A DNA stretch of 64,000 nt from Proteles cristata cristata (GCA_017311185.1 JAESUZ010000468.1:639501-703500), one strand, 5' to 3'. Numbered from the stretch's first letter, positions 1 to 11,555 are shown. Program-made: numbers and translations. Notes: generated by a model not told the origin, from the sequence alone.

Positions 1-270
1 TTTATGTCACACCAATACCTTATTTCCAACACGATATCCAGTTTTCTACCACACACTCACATTCAGCTGGAACTCTTCTGATCAAATTCTTACGCTTTCT
101 TTTAAGTCTCTATAGATGTACGTTCCTCACTGTCCACCAACCTACCCTTCAGACATCGTAAGCCTCAATCCAGTAAACGACATGGTCTTGCTTTTATTTT
201 TAATCTAACTACACATATTCTACACCCTTTTTTTCTCTTTCAAAGTAAATAAAAATAAGTTTCAGGGTTT
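1..270. other. Unassigned AT-rich sequence
   Basis: I see no gene, tandem repeat or recognisable mobile element here. The last bases, around 260-270, may be the left target-site duplication of the SINE that follows. Confidence 0.4.
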
Positions 271-392
271 AAAAAAATTTTTAGTGTTTATTTATTTTTG
301 AGACAGAGAGAGGCAGAACATGAGCAGGGTGGGGGCAGAGAGAGGGGGAGACTCCGAATCTGAAGCAGCTCCAGGCTCTGAGCTATTGACAT
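271..392 (-). mobile_element. CAN-SINE, tail-proximal half (split by an LTR)
   Basis: This is a tRNA-Lys-derived carnivore SINE on the minus strand. It has the T-rich start (reverse of the poly-A tail), a GA-rich stretch, then the body text up to position 392. It breaks off in mid-body and resumes at 876 after a 483-bp LTR. A diverged target duplication may be present at 260-270 and 962-972. Confidence 0.85.
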
Positions 393-875
393 TGTTGCAC
401 ATGAATTTAACCTCAGTCTTTTTATCTTGCCCCAGAGTTTACCTTCTGGGCCTGCGCTGGGCTACGTGACTATCCTCAGGTGCAAGGGAAAAATAAATAA
501 GAAGACAAGGGTTAATGTTCCCTGTTAATGCTTATTTTTGATACAGTTTGCATACTTTGTCCTTGAGATAATGGCTATGCCCTTGAAACTCCCCCAAACC
601 CTAAACCATGCCTTCAAAATAACCAGTGTTTTCCTACACACCAGCATAAGGGCTGTTCTCTTTATCACTTTGTAGCCTTTTTACAGTAACTGCTCCATTC
701 TGCTTCTGTCCTACCCGCTTGCCTGCTTGCCAATTATATGAAGCCCTGGGTCCTTGGGCTCAGGGGCCGCACATTTAGAGCTCTGTGCGCGCTCTGTGTG
801 GTCCCGGCTGGTAATAAAGATGCCCTGAGTTTGGCTTCAGTGTCTCGGTGGGTCTCTGTGTCTCTCAGAGTAACA
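393..875 (+). mobile_element. Solo LTR of an endogenous retrovirus, inserted in a SINE
   Basis: The segment starts TGTT and ends AACA, the inverted termini expected of an LTR. It carries a polyadenylation signal AATAAA at 813-818, about 60 bp before its end, which gives plus orientation. It interrupts a SINE exactly: the SINE text stops at 392 and continues at 876. The flanking pentamers gacat (388-392) and ggcac (876-880) differ by two transitions and fit a decayed 5-bp target duplication. No internal retroviral sequence remains, so this is a solo LTR left by LTR-LTR recombination. Length and target-site size suggest a class I (gamma-type) element. The family was not assigned. Confidence 0.75.
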
Positions 876-959
876 GGCACAGAGCCTGACTCAGGGCTCG
901 AATTCACAAACCTCGAGATCGCGACCCGAGGTAACTGACTGAGCCCCCCAGGCGCCCCA
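876..959 (-). mobile_element. CAN-SINE, tRNA-head half (split by an LTR)
   Basis: This is the continuation of the SINE at 271-392, ending in the reverse of the canonical head (ccaggcgcccc). About 16 bp of consensus between the B and A boxes is missing near 930. The missing bases and the substitutions make it an older copy. Confidence 0.85.
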
Positions 960-1875
960 TGCTTTAGGATTTTTTAAGGCCTCATTTAGCCTCCCGTGAA
1001 TCAGCACAAATGAGTAACAGTCACACATTTTATGAAAACTGGCAGTCCCTCTGTCACCGGTGGGAAGAGAAGACCTCCCGCTGTCCATGGCGGGGGCGGG
1101 GGTGGGTATGGTTACATCAGAGCTCTGGAAGCTGGAGGGAGACCACCGTGCCTCCTGCCCCTGGGGTACACAACAGGATCCACGAACTCCTGGGGCCTGG
1201 GGCTTTTCCTTCCCCGGCGGCGTGTGAGATGTTAGCGGTCTTTGCGAGGAACAGCTCTGTTCTTTGGGGCATACGCTTGATAGACTGTTTTTGTTGACTC
1301 CTGAACTTCCCTTTACTAAGCTTTTGGCAGGACTTTTGCACCATTACCACGTTGAAACAAATGTTTGGACTTTTTCCCGGGCAATTTTCTCTATCCTAAC
1401 TAGGAATTCTTCATTATTTCTAATAAAGACAGAGGGAGAGGGAGACAGAGAGAAAGATGGAGTGGGGGGAGAGAATTTCTCTGCCCTTCTCTCACTGGGC
1501 ATCCAGCTTGCGGGACATCCCGCTGCAAGGCAGGATGGAGCTGGGTTTTCGGTAGCCCGGTGGGATCTGGAGTCTTCCTCCTCTCCGAGAACTTCACTTC
1601 GGGTGCACCTGCTCGCCCTTGAGCGGCTCTCACGGGTTTCTGGCAAACCTGAGTTCGAGTTGGCCTTGAAGGCTCCTCTTGCTCTCAAAACAGTTTTGTT
1701 GCATTTCTGGCCATTAAACCTCAGCCAAAAACAAACAAGCAAACAAAACCTCACCTCAGCTGTGTGTGCAGCCTGCTGTCCACTTAGGCCAGCACAGACC
1801 ACAGCACAGAGAAGCCACCTCCTTCCCAATCTTCTCAGTGCTTTTTCCACTGGCCAGAGAGTCCTGAAAGGGTGA
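960..1875. other. Unassigned, GC-moderate sequence with overlapping open frames
   Basis: No recognisable repeat. Two open frames overlap on opposite strands: 203 codons at 1264-1875 (+) and 168 codons at 1344-1850 (-). Neither translation resembles a family I know, and being open on both strands points to low stop-codon density. A G-rich run (ggcgggggcgggggtggg) lies near 1089. A short GA-rich stretch sits at 1431-1470. Confidence 0.4.
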
Positions 1876-1888
1876 GATTTAACTTCTT

Positions 1889-2106
1889 TTTTTAAAATAA
1901 AATTTTAATGTGTATTTACTTTTGAGAGAGAGAAACAGAGCATGAGCAGAGGAGGGGCAGAAAGAGAGGGAGACCCAGAATCTGAAGCAGGTTCCAGGCT
2001 CTAAGCTGTCAGCACAGAGCCCAGAGCCGGGCTCGAACTCAGGAAGGATGAGATCATGACCTGAGCCCAAGTCCGACGCTTAACTGACTGAGCCACCCAG
2101 GTGCCC
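1889..2106 (-). mobile_element. CAN-SINE, full length
   Basis: Minus-strand full-length carnivore SINE with a poly-T start, GA stretch, body and head. It is flanked by near-perfect duplications: gatttaacttctt (1876-1888) and gatttagcttctt (2111-2123). Confidence 0.93.
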
Positions 2107-2123
2107 CTGGGATTTAGCTTCTT

Positions 2124-3973
2124 AATCAGTGATGTGATATGATTACTGTGAACAGTAGGTCAGCATCGAATTTCCTAATCACTAGAGTTTCAACATTTGT
2201 CCTTTCAAAGGAGAAAAGGGAAAAAACAGTATGGAAGCTTTGGGAAAATACCTACTCTAACTCCTACCTGCTAGCAATATGAAGGCTGGTTTCTGAAAAT
2301 AATAAAAAGAGGGGGGAGAGCCCCAATAAGCCCTCGAGGCATACAAAACAGAATATCTAAGCTCGTGAACCACGTTGTAACTTTTAAAATCTCTTCTCTT
2401 TGTTGATCTAAATTTTATTCCATCCTCTGGATAATACGCAGTCAAAAACTCCCTCCAAGTCTAACATAAAATAATTAGAGGGGCAGTGTATTCTACAGGT
2501 GTTATAAGAAGAAAATGGAAAGCCTTTCTGGCTTCCTTTTTATGGGTCTGATTTTTAAACCCTTGGGTGTGTCAAGAAGTAGGATTTAAGTAAGTACTGG
2601 GAAACTTCTGAACACCGCCCTTCAACTTGTCAATTACTTTCGGGCAGTGCCAGATGGATAGAAATGTATCCGTTTGATCTTGCTCTTCTCCTTCCCCAGG
2701 ATTTTCTCAGCTTCCCCGTTATTCAACTAAGCACAAATTGCTGTTCCTACAGCCGCACTGCCATGATTTCTGATTTGCTGGCTGTCATGCCCATGAAGAC
2801 CCAACGAGGCTGTCAGACTGTCACTCCTTGGTGTTGCGACGATTTGTTTCATACAAGACACTTGATTTGAGAGGGAGGGTGAGGGGAAATAAAAACCCCT
2901 CGGTTGTCCTGTTTCTTACTGGGAAGTACACAGGAGTTGTGCAAAAGCATTAGGAAGAGACACCGACACCATGTTCACACCGAAGAATTAATTGCCACCC
3001 ACGTACCTTGGATATATATTTTTAAGTGGAATGAACGCCCCGCCTTGGAACTTGAAATGTAGTGGAGTTCAGATCAGCTCTCAGGAACACTCCCATCCAC
3101 ATCCAGGAGGTGCGTCCGACAGTCCAAAGCGTGTCCTCCAAATGGAGAGCAAGCCCCCATTGCTCAGAGCAGGCTGCTGCGGTGCCATCGTGTGGGCCAG
3201 CGGCTCTGAGAAGGAAGGCCTAGTTCTCTGAGAGCCCGAGATACGGCCGTGGAGCGAAGTTTAACTGCGGGGCCCTCAGTCTGCAGGGTGCAGCGCCCGG
3301 CACAGCGACGGCCACCAGCCTCCCTCCCACCCAGTCCCCCGGAGCAGGTGCCTCTCCAGCCCCGGCCCGTCCTCTGTTAGGCGGAAATCTTCCCACTCAT
3401 GACGGTTCCTTCCTTCCCACCCATTTCCCGCTGGGGAAGAGCCCCGCTCACAGCACAGATGACTCTGTGAAGGTCCCAGCGTCCCTGGTGGGGGTTCACC
3501 GGGCAGCGCCTGCTCTGGGCTCTGCCCCTTAGCTAGCAGCCCTCTGTCTGGAAGCTTCCTCCTGCTCCTTCCTTCTGCACCCCTCTCTCCACGTGGCCAG
3601 CCTCTCCCTTTGAATAGATAGCGCTTCTCTTTTGCCCCTTTCCTCCACACCCCCTGTTGTCCTAAGGTTTTTAGCCTTTCTTCAGTAAAAGAGCCTTAGA
3701 TACTGTCGGGGAGTCTTTGTTTCTACTCTGAAGAAGGAAAAGAAAGACTTCACCATGCAGGGATCCTCTCATAAAATCCTTTACAGACTCGTCCGTCCTG
3801 TGCTCCAGTCTCCTCAGTGAGACAGCGCGCCACCGCAGCAGGCGGGTTCCATCGGGGAGACACCCCAGGCTCTTCCTCATGGGAGCAGAGCCCTGCTCGC
3901 GGGGACCATATGAAGGCTTCTGATATCTTCTTCTGAGCTTCTCTACTCCAGGCTGGACCCCTTCACTTCTTCT
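2124..3973. other. Unassigned sequence
   Basis: No mobile element or gene recognised. The left half is AT-rich and the part from about 3000 to 3960 is more GC-rich and CpG-containing. The longest open frame in the GC-rich part (3276-3650, minus, 124 codons) has a biased Gly/Arg/Glu composition typical of non-coding GC-rich DNA. Confidence 0.4.
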
Positions 3974-4181
3974 TCTTTTTTTTTTAAGTTTATTTTTTTT
4001 TTTTTGAGAAAGACAGACACAGTGCACACAGGGAAGGGGCAGAGAGAGAGAGAGAGAGAGAGAATCCCAAGCAGTCTCCACACTCTCAGTGCAGAGCTTC
4101 CATTCACGAAACCGTGAGATCATGACCTGAGCCAAAACCAAAAGTCAGACACTTAACCGACCTAGCCACCCAGATGTCCCC
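3974..4181 (-). mobile_element. CAN-SINE, full length, older type
   Basis: Minus-strand SINE with a long GA stretch at 4042-4062 and the older body variant (tcccaagcag near 4067). The head ends at 4181. Possible target duplication cttcactt at 3961-3968 and 4192-4199. Confidence 0.9.
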
Positions 4182-4204
4182 AAGACACCTTCTTCACTTT
4201 AAAC

Positions 4205-4690
4205 CTCTCCAATCTCACAGGATACTTTGTAAGATGCGATTTCCAGACTGCAAACCATGTTCTGGATGTGATAGGCTCAGCACAGAATACATGCTGATTC
4301 TCCTTCCTATTATCTTTATACTTTGTCCCGTTTATACATCTAAGTTAGTTTTCTTTTTCTTTCTTTCTCCCCCCCCCCCGACACACTGTACCATTGTACT
4401 TATAGTCAACTTAGAGGCACCGAATGTCTACAAGGAATGTAAAAAATTTAGTCTTTGAGCTGTTTGGCATCCAATACCGTGCATTCAAATCTCACAGATG
4501 TTTGGGACAAATTCTCCATTTGATATGGACATTTAGTCATGTTACTTCCCTCCACAGTTTGTAATAATTTAGAAGAATAAAAATTTAAAGAATAGTTTCT
4601 AAAAATCATTGAATATATGGTGAATTGGAAATTAAGCTTATACTCTAATAAAAAAAAATTAGTAACAGAATAAAGCAAGGAAATTTCCAT
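4205..4690. other. Unassigned AT-rich sequence with a C run
   Basis: No recognisable element. A poly-C run (about ten C) occurs near 4369-4379 after a CTTT-rich stretch. Confidence 0.35.
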
Positions 4691-4692
4691 AC

Positions 4693-4868
4693 CTTCTAGA
4701 ACAATAGCCTTAACTTTCATATCACAGAGCAGGTGACCAGTCACAAGGTAGTCGCCCCTGCATGAAAACAGTGCTTTATGCAATTCAGGGGCTCCCTGTG
4801 ATAAACCTCTCCCTCTGTCAGGAATAAAAGAAATTCGACCACAACTGTGGTAGAGGGAGACTGAAATC
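4693..4868 (-). other. Exon-like segment (hypothetical)
   Basis: Read on the minus strand, a strong polypyrimidine tract runs into an AG ending at 4869 (ttttgtttttcttcctcaag). An open frame follows for 176 bp, and the segment meets a GT at 4692-4691 in the context GAAG|GTATGG. The frame belongs to a longer open stretch of 148 codons (4448-4894), notable because the surrounding DNA is AT-rich. The translation includes the run GDYLVTGHLLCD. I do not recognise the protein, and no partner exon was found nearby. It could be a real exon of a minus-strand gene, a dead exon or chance. Confidence 0.2.
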
Positions 4869-4914
4869 CTTGAGGAAGAAAAACAAAACTTCAAGAAACG
4901 AACATAAAAAAAAT

Positions 4915-6110
4915 ACTTTTATTACTTTAAGGTAGGAAAAACATCCCTTAAACAGGACACAAAAAAAGCGTTAACCATTAAACAAAAGGTTGATAAATTG
5001 CAACTCATTGGCATTAAGAGCTCTGATTTAACAAAAGCCACCATTAATAGAATCAAAAGCCACGGCACAGACTGGGAGAAGATATTTGAAATACATCTAT
5101 CCAACAAAGGCATTTCACGAGAAAAACATCTCGATGAGCACACGATAGGGTGTCCACCGTCATTCGTCATCTTGAGAATGCAAAGGACATCAACAATGAG
5201 ACGCTACTGTGGCAGCCAGCTTGGGGGATGGTGTGGAGTGAGTGGCATTCTTGTACATTCCTGGTGGGACAACGCATTGTCACCAAAACTTTGGGAAAAT
5301 GGTAGGCAGGAGAAACTAACACTAAACATGCACCCACCTTTCAACCCAGGTAACATGTTCCCAGGTGCACACGCAAGAGAACGTTGTCACTATTTCACCA
5401 GGCACGTGGAAGTACGTCCCCATTAGCTCTGTGTATAGTGACCAGAAAGTGAAAACAGCCCAATGTCTCCCAACAGAAGAATGATAAATAAATCATGATA
5501 TATTTTATGAGGGAATATTACACAATCCAAAAAGGAACAGGGGTGCCAGGGTGGCAGTTAAGCGTCTCTTGGTTCCATCTCAGGTCATGACCTCACAGTT
5601 CATGGGTTCGAGCCCCATGTCAGGTTCTGTACTGTCAGTGAGGAGCCTTCTCGGGATTCTCTCTCTGCTGCTACCCTGCTCTAGCATGTGCTCTCTCTCT
5701 CTCTCTGTCTGTCTCTCTCTCTCAAAAATAAATAAACATTATAAAAAAGGACAAAATGACTGATAACAGCAACAATACAGATAAATCTCACAGACATGGT
5801 GTTGGATGAAAGAATCTTGCTGCAAAAGCATATAAACTGAAGATGTTGTTTATAGGGAGTCAGTAACAGGGAACACCGGTGTCTGATTTTCGAAATCTGA
5901 AGAGGGGGTATCTCTGGAAGGGGGAGGTTATTGGCAGAAAATTGGGGTAAAAGAGGGCTAGAATGTTCTATACCTTCATATCAGTGGGGCTATGTAGATG
6001 TGTATACATATATCTGTGTATATATATTAAGCTCTATGTTTGAATTCAGGCACCTTAGTGCCTTGTGCCATATTCTAATAAACAAGTACAAAGAATGGCT
6101 TCTGGAGAAA
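4915..6110 (+). mobile_element. LINE-1 remnant: ORF2 3' end and 3' UTR
   Basis: Decayed plus-strand LINE-1 (L1M-age). The text from about 4985 to 5110 matches the end of ORF2 (acaaaaggttgataaattg, then cacagactgggagaagat). It continues through the 3' UTR motif in which a modelled gaatggataaataaat-like stretch appears at 5470-5520. A SINE interrupts it at 5540-5746, after which the 3' UTR resumes (gataaatctcacagacatgg at about 5780). No intact frame remains. Confidence 0.8.
5540..5746 (+). mobile_element. CAN-SINE, full length, inside a LINE-1
   Basis: Plus-strand SINE with a shortened head (a few bases lost after gggtggc), a B-box-like gggttcgag, CT repeats and an AATAAATAAA tail. Flanking duplications are aaaaaggaac (5529-5538) and aaaaaaggac at the right end. 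It lies in the LINE-1 3' UTR. Confidence 0.92.
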
Positions 6111-6940
6111 AAAAAAAGTGTGAAACTTAGAAGGTAGAAAGTGGTGACCCTAACAAGAGCAACACAGACAAACTATATAAAATCATAACTTCTCTTGAGA
6201 CCATCAGAAAGGTAAGGGCTCAAGGAACCCCAAGCAGCCCTAACTGCAAGGACAGACAGATGAACAGGGGCGGGGCGCTTGCTCTCCACCCGCGGCAGAG
6301 TTTGTGAAGCTCCAGGCGTCACACAGTTGAAAATGTGAGGTGTTTCCAGAGGCCTTGAATGGACTGGTGTGAGAGGCAGTGGGAAGTCTGAGAGGCAGGG
6401 ACGCTCCCACCCACTTGGAGGCTTCTCTTCTCAGATGTCCACCGGTGCTTGTGAGAGACACTGAGCAGGGTGGGGAGAGTAAGATCAGCTCCCTGATGAC
6501 ACAGGCCTGGAGAAGAGGATTGAGCACACCATGGGGGAGGTGTGAAGAGTTGCCTGACTCTTCCTCCTTATGGCACGTGAGCCTCCTTTTCAGGAAAATG
6601 CAAAATGTGTGCCGTCACCAGGTAGAGGCAAAGGCTCACTGTGGCTCATGGGGGAATGACAGAAAAAAGCCCCCTACTCTGAGGGAGAGGCTGGAAACTG
6701 CTGGGTTCATGATCCTATATCCTATACCACGAGAAAGGCAGGAAACCTTCTCTTAAACAAGAACCAACAAATGCTCAAAGCAGAGATGGGTTGCAAGAGA
6801 GGGAAATCAAAACCAACGGAAGTACTGCCCCTCAGACTCAGGTGCACAAAGTCTGCTAGGGGTGAAGGACCGACCAGAACTACGCCAGCCAGAAGTCAAA
6901 ACCTGCCACATTGAAGCACTGAGAGGAAACTATAAATTCA
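6111..6940. other. Unassigned; possibly old LINE-1 5' sequence
   Basis: No gene. The composition and some phrases (about 6180-6500) are reminiscent of an L1M 5' UTR, but I cannot support the assignment. It directly precedes recognisable LINE-1 ORF2 text. Confidence 0.25.
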
Positions 6941-8085
6941 CAACTGTAAACTGGTAGATTTTAATCCAAACATATTAATAACTATATTAAATGTAAATGG
7001 ACTAAACATATCAATTAAAGAGAGACATTCTCAGCTTGAATAAAAAAGTAGTCAGCTCTAAGTTGTCTTCCAATCTCTACTTTAAATATAAGGGTATAGA
7101 TAAGTTAAAGTAAAAGGACATGAAGAAGTCACCCCATCTTGACACAAGTAAAAAGAAAGTGTTGTTACCTTAATATCCTATGAAGTAAACTTCAGAAAAA
7201 GGAAGATATCTGGGTGTAAAGAAGGACAACAAATAATGATGTAAGAATCAATTTACCCAAAAGACATAGCGATCCTAAACGCATATGCATCTAATAACAG
7301 GGTTATAAAACACAAAAAGAATAGGCTTAGAGACTGAACGAAGAGATAGAAAATCCAAAATTCTGATCAGATTTCTGGTTTCAGCACAAAGATATAAGGA
7401 GCTTGGAAGTCATCACGTCATCTTCAATGTTACAACAAGAAAAACCTGAGCAAACTGAAAATTCACAACTTTTACACATTGCTAGTGGGAATCTACAGCC
7501 ACTCTGGAAAATGGTTTGACATTTTCTTATGAAGTTAGACATAAAATTACTTCATAATCCAGAAATCTCACCCCTAGATCTTATCCCCAAGGAAAAAAGA
7601 CTTACATTCCCACAAATACCTGTCTATAAATGTCCAAAGCAGAATTATTCATCATCACCTGAACAGGAGATAATCCAAATATCTTTTGATTGATGAATGG
7701 AAAAGGAAACAGTGAAACATCTATAAAATGAAATACAAGCCAGTAGTAAATAAGAACAAACTCCTAGTCCCTACAATATGGATGAGTCTTACATGCATTT
7801 GCTAAGTGAAAGAAGCCAGACCCAAGAGCTTACTTGTTCTTTGCCATTCTATAAACATTAAATTGTATATATAGACCAGTGTTTCCCAGGGTTTGGGGCT
7901 GGAGTAAAGGGTCACCACAAATGGACACAAGAAAACTTTTAGGAGTATTGATCATGGTGGTGGCTATGCAGTTATTTTCATTTTTAAAAATCTAATAAAA
8001 GTGTACACTAAAGGAGAACTTAACTTGGGTAAACTATAACTCAATACACTTGATTTTATAATGACTAATGTGAGCTGTGTTGTCT
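6941..8085 (+). mobile_element. LINE-1 remnant: ORF2 endonuclease part joined to the 3' end
   Basis: Text at 6975-7370 is a decayed ORF2 N-terminal (endonuclease) region. The ancient phrase aatgtaaatggactaaa encodes the conserved NVNGLN start, and the catctaataacag region corresponds to the later YAPN motif. From about 7465 the text is the LINE-1 3' end (cactctggaaaatggtttga, then the gatgaatggaaaa stretch and a 3' UTR to about 8080). The whole reverse-transcriptase region is missing. This is either one internally deleted copy or two adjacent fragments. Confidence 0.75.
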
Positions 8086-9194
8086 GCTATAGTTTAGATA
8101 AACTTTAGCCAATTTCTACAGTTTAATGAAAAAGAAGAAATCTAATTTCTGGCTTAAAAAGTTGAATGTAACAAATCAAAGGAGTGATGACTAAGCTAAT
8201 GTCAAGACACATGCGTCTTTTATTAATGCTTCATCGAAATGTATGTCCCTCCCAGTCCCCGATTGCACACTGATAGGCCCCTTTATTCTTAAATGAATGA
8301 TGGTAGTGAAGAGGGGACACATTACCCAGGTGAATATCTGTAAGAATAGTGAGTGTGTGGTTTTATACATTCACTGCTTAGGTCTCTCAAACTCCTTGCA
8401 GTATTTGGAAGCTACAACTTTATAAAAGACCCTTGAATGGTGGCTTAGAGAAGGACAGTGTAAAACATGCACATTTCACGCTGCATCCATCAGACACCCA
8501 ACCTGTGGTCCATCAGAAAGGGGAGCTATGAAGAAAGAACACACCTGGCTTTACTTTCCCTTGCCCCATCTGGTGGGGGGGTCTCCCATCGGGTGAACCC
8601 ACTGGCTGGTAGATGACTGAGAGGCTTGTAGATACAGTCTGCTAGGATTAGCCTCCCAGCACTGAGAGCTGGACGAAGTGAGTGCAGACCCCAGGGGACA
8701 GTGGAGACAGCCAGCAAGGCATCCTTCCCAGAGGAGAGTAATTCAGGATGAACTGTCAAAGCCTAGCTATCTTACCCCGCATGGCTTATGTTCGGAAGTC
8801 TTAAGAATTCTTGGTCTAAACGCTTTCTAGGTTTGTCGCACCCCAGTCTTCTGATGATGTGGACTTTAATTCCACTTTCTCTTGGACACCTGAATTATCT
8901 TTCAGTCTAAACTGGAAAAGCAAGTCAGCAGGCTTTAATAGGATTGCCATGAAGTCATCCAGAGATTCCATAAAGTCTCATTATTATGTTTAAGAATCCA
9001 GAAAGTCTTAGTGAACTAGTGGAAATACTTAGGTCCTTTTGTTCACAGGAAAAATGTAAAGCAACTTGGGACAGGCTGGCTCTGAAGGCCCAGAGGGGGC
9101 TCCCCCAGAACCAGCAAAGAGGGTCCTTGGCTTCGTGCAGGAGAGAAATCAAACATGAGCCAGTAGGAAGTGAGAGCAGAGATTATTGAAGGCG

Positions 9195-9197
<3 letters not shown>
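8086..9197. other. Unassigned sequence
   Basis: No gene or repeat recognised between the LINE-1 remnant and the GA microsatellite. Several open frames of 65-77 codons overlap on both strands without recognisable content. Confidence 0.4.

Positions 9198-9253
<56 letters not shown>
9198..9253. repeat. (GA)28 microsatellite
   Basis: 56 bp of uninterrupted GA dinucleotides. The length and purity suggest recent expansion and high polymorphism. It is not part of a SINE, unlike most GA tracts in this window. Confidence 0.97.
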
Positions 9254-9255
<2 letters not shown>

Positions 9256-9719
9256 CAGAAGGAACATCTGGGAGACTCGGAAAGAAAAAGGAGCATAAAT
9301 TTGATCCTTGCTTGAGGTCTGGGGTTTTTACTGATGACTGTCGTCTGGTGCTTGTGTCCCCTCAGGCATCCAGGAACTGGTCAGAGCAAGAACAGGGCCC
9401 AGGTGTCCATCATAAGTCACTTATTCCCTGGATCCAGGAGGTCTTGGCGTCCAGATGTCTAGCCGGTCTGGAATAGCACATGCTGACCTCGCCTGGTCAC
9501 TCCTTAGATATTATCTATTGTGCTGAAGGCTCCAAACCAATCATTAACTCCTTGTCCCTTACGAGGAGGACATGCATTAAGGCATATGTAGGGCAGAGGT
9601 GCGGTCCTGGCCAGAGTAGAAGCAGGAAGGGAGCATAAAGCAGATTTTCAAGGAGCCTTTCAATTTCCCTGTCTCAAAATTCTACACAAAGCCACAGAAA
9701 AAAAGAATGGTCCTGATAT
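9254..9719. other. Unassigned sequence
   Basis: No recognised gene or element between the GA microsatellite and the MIR. Confidence 0.35.
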
Positions 9720-9925
9720 TAGCATGATGGATAAGAGCTCAGACTTGAAAGCCAGTCTACTTATGCATGAATTGCAGCTCCAGGGGTTAGCTGTGTGATC
9801 TTAGATAAGTTACTTATCTCCTCTGTGTCTCTTGTTTTTTCATCTGTAAGACAGGGTTAATAGCAGCTTTTCATGAGTTAACACGTGTATACTTCTAAAA
9901 CAGTGCTGATGTGTATTAAGTGCCA
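9720..9925 (+). mobile_element. MIR (ancient tRNA-derived SINE)
   Basis: Plus-strand MIR. The diagnostic core reads ttagctgtgtgatcttagat followed by the aagttactt and tttcatctgtaagacaggg-type motifs, and ends near cagtgctgatgtgtattaag. This mammal-wide family is far older than the carnivore SINEs. Confidence 0.88.
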
Positions 9926-10270
9926 TGGAGGTACTTTCCATAAAATGAAAAATGGCATGCCTTAAACAACTAATGACATGTAGGAAAAGAAATCAATTTG
10001 ACCTTGATGTTTTAAACATTCTTTTTCAAGGGGCACAGATTTAGAGAAATAGGCTCATATTTTTTTTCCACCAGTTCAAACTATCCGGTTCTGATATAAA
10101 CAAAATTATATAGTTCTGACTGAGGTTTGATATTGCCTTCTTTAATTTTTTGAAAGAGTCCATGGACAGACGAGAAGGCAATAAAAATTACAATAACTAA
10201 ATAAAAAACGCGATGGAATAGCTCACTAACTTTGCAAGTGAAGGAATTAGGGACAGCTTAGAATTTCTAG
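9926..10270. other. Unassigned AT-rich sequence
   Basis: Nothing recognised in this stretch. Confidence 0.35.
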
Positions 10271-10350
10271 ATCCTGCCTCCAAACACAATCACGTTGGGG
10301 GTTAGGGATTTGACATTCAAATTTTGGGGGGGACACAGTCCACGACAACA
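10271..10350 (-). mobile_element. MLT1-like LTR fragment
   Basis: The short text with cctgcctccaaacacaatca, the gggggttaggg motif and a ggggggacacagtc stretch matches the reverse of the first part of an MLT1-type (ERVL-MaLR) LTR. Only about 80 bp can be followed. Confidence 0.7.
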
Positions 10351-11545
10351 TCTAATGTAAATTATATTAACCACCAGAATAATAAAGAATAAGAGGTTAA
10401 TATTATGAATGAATAATATGAGTGGGAATTGGAAAAAGAGGAGGTTTATTTTTAATGTAATTACTTAATGTATTTTTGGAATTTTTTTTAACTACATACA
10501 CATATTACCTAAAAAACAATGAGAAATATACTTTAGAAAAAGCACCCCCAATACTAGTTGTTTGTAATGTGCTAAGTGATATCCTTATTCCACGGTTATT
10601 TTTCTGAATTGAAAGGAAGGCAAGGCAGAAACATGGCCGAAATCATCGTCAAAGGGCTTTGTTAAGTGAGTCAAAGAGAAAAGGAATCATCACGTATCTT
10701 TACAGGGAAATATAGTTTTAAATGTTATGTTTTTGGTTTTTAGAAATCCTGTTTTCCTCTTGAAGTTTTTAATAATTAGGTCTTTACAGAGGAAAGGAAA
10801 TAAGATATTGCCATAATTGAGATGTAAGAAAACTTCAAACACAGAGGTTGTTTTTTATGATTCCCCAGGGGAAAATCTGATAGTTATTTAGACCAAGAAT
10901 CTGAATAACAATGATGTGTGCATAGCTTTAAAAATAATTTGTTGGTGGCTGTTACAGTTTAAACCAGTAACTTCTTCCTTCTTTGTAAGGTAAATAGCTT
11001 TTTTGACTTCCAAATTGCAAGGACAACTTAGGGTCAAGATCAGGTGTCTGGCTGATATGAAATAAACAAGACTGTCAAAATGGCAGAAGAATGGCACTCA
11101 CCTGCCCCAGATACTGACACAACCACCTATTTCTGGAAGCGTGTGGACTCCAGGGAGTACTCAGAGGGTCCAGAGGCTACTTAGTCAACCAGCCAGTTCT
11201 GGAGTTAGTTAATTTTGGAATTCATAATTCAGTGCACATACAGCTGGTGTTTGAAGCCAGGAGATCTTTAAACTGTCTACCAGGAACTTTCAGTCCTAGC
11301 ACTTCTTGGGAAGACAGAAGCACTTCTTTTAAAAACAGAAGGAAAAGGAGGCCAAGGTTAAACAGTGTGCTGGGAAGGTAACGGCAATGAACAGCAAGAG
11401 ATGAAGTGAGCAGACCACACTTCCTCAGGACTGCATGTCTGTGGGACCATTGGGCTCCTAATTGAGCCGAAGTGCTGAAAATGGCTCTTTGTTGTGGTCC
11501 CCATTCTTCTTCCCTCTCATTCAGCACAGTATAGGACCAAAGAAC
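10351..11545. other. Unassigned AT-rich sequence
   Basis: No gene, tandem repeat or recognised element. Short open frames (69 codons at 10888-11097 minus; 121 codons at 11222-11587 minus) have no recognisable content. The second ends inside the adjacent SINE. Confidence 0.35.
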
Positions 11546-11555
11546 AGAAATCCCA

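Noticed and set aside
393..875. Possible retroviral coding remnants around the LTR
   Set aside because: Both sides return directly to the SINE, so no internal retroviral sequence is present.
1264..1875. 203-codon plus-strand frame with a 168-codon antisense frame
   Set aside because: Unrecognised on both strands. Being open on both strands points to composition. No splice or promoter context.
3671..4141. 156-codon minus-strand frame
   Set aside because: Its first 60 or so residues are a translated SINE (Ser/Leu-rich from the CT run, then a Lys run), so it is an artefact.
8526..8759. 77-codon minus-strand frame near 8.6 kb
   Set aside because: Short, no recognisable domain and no splice context.
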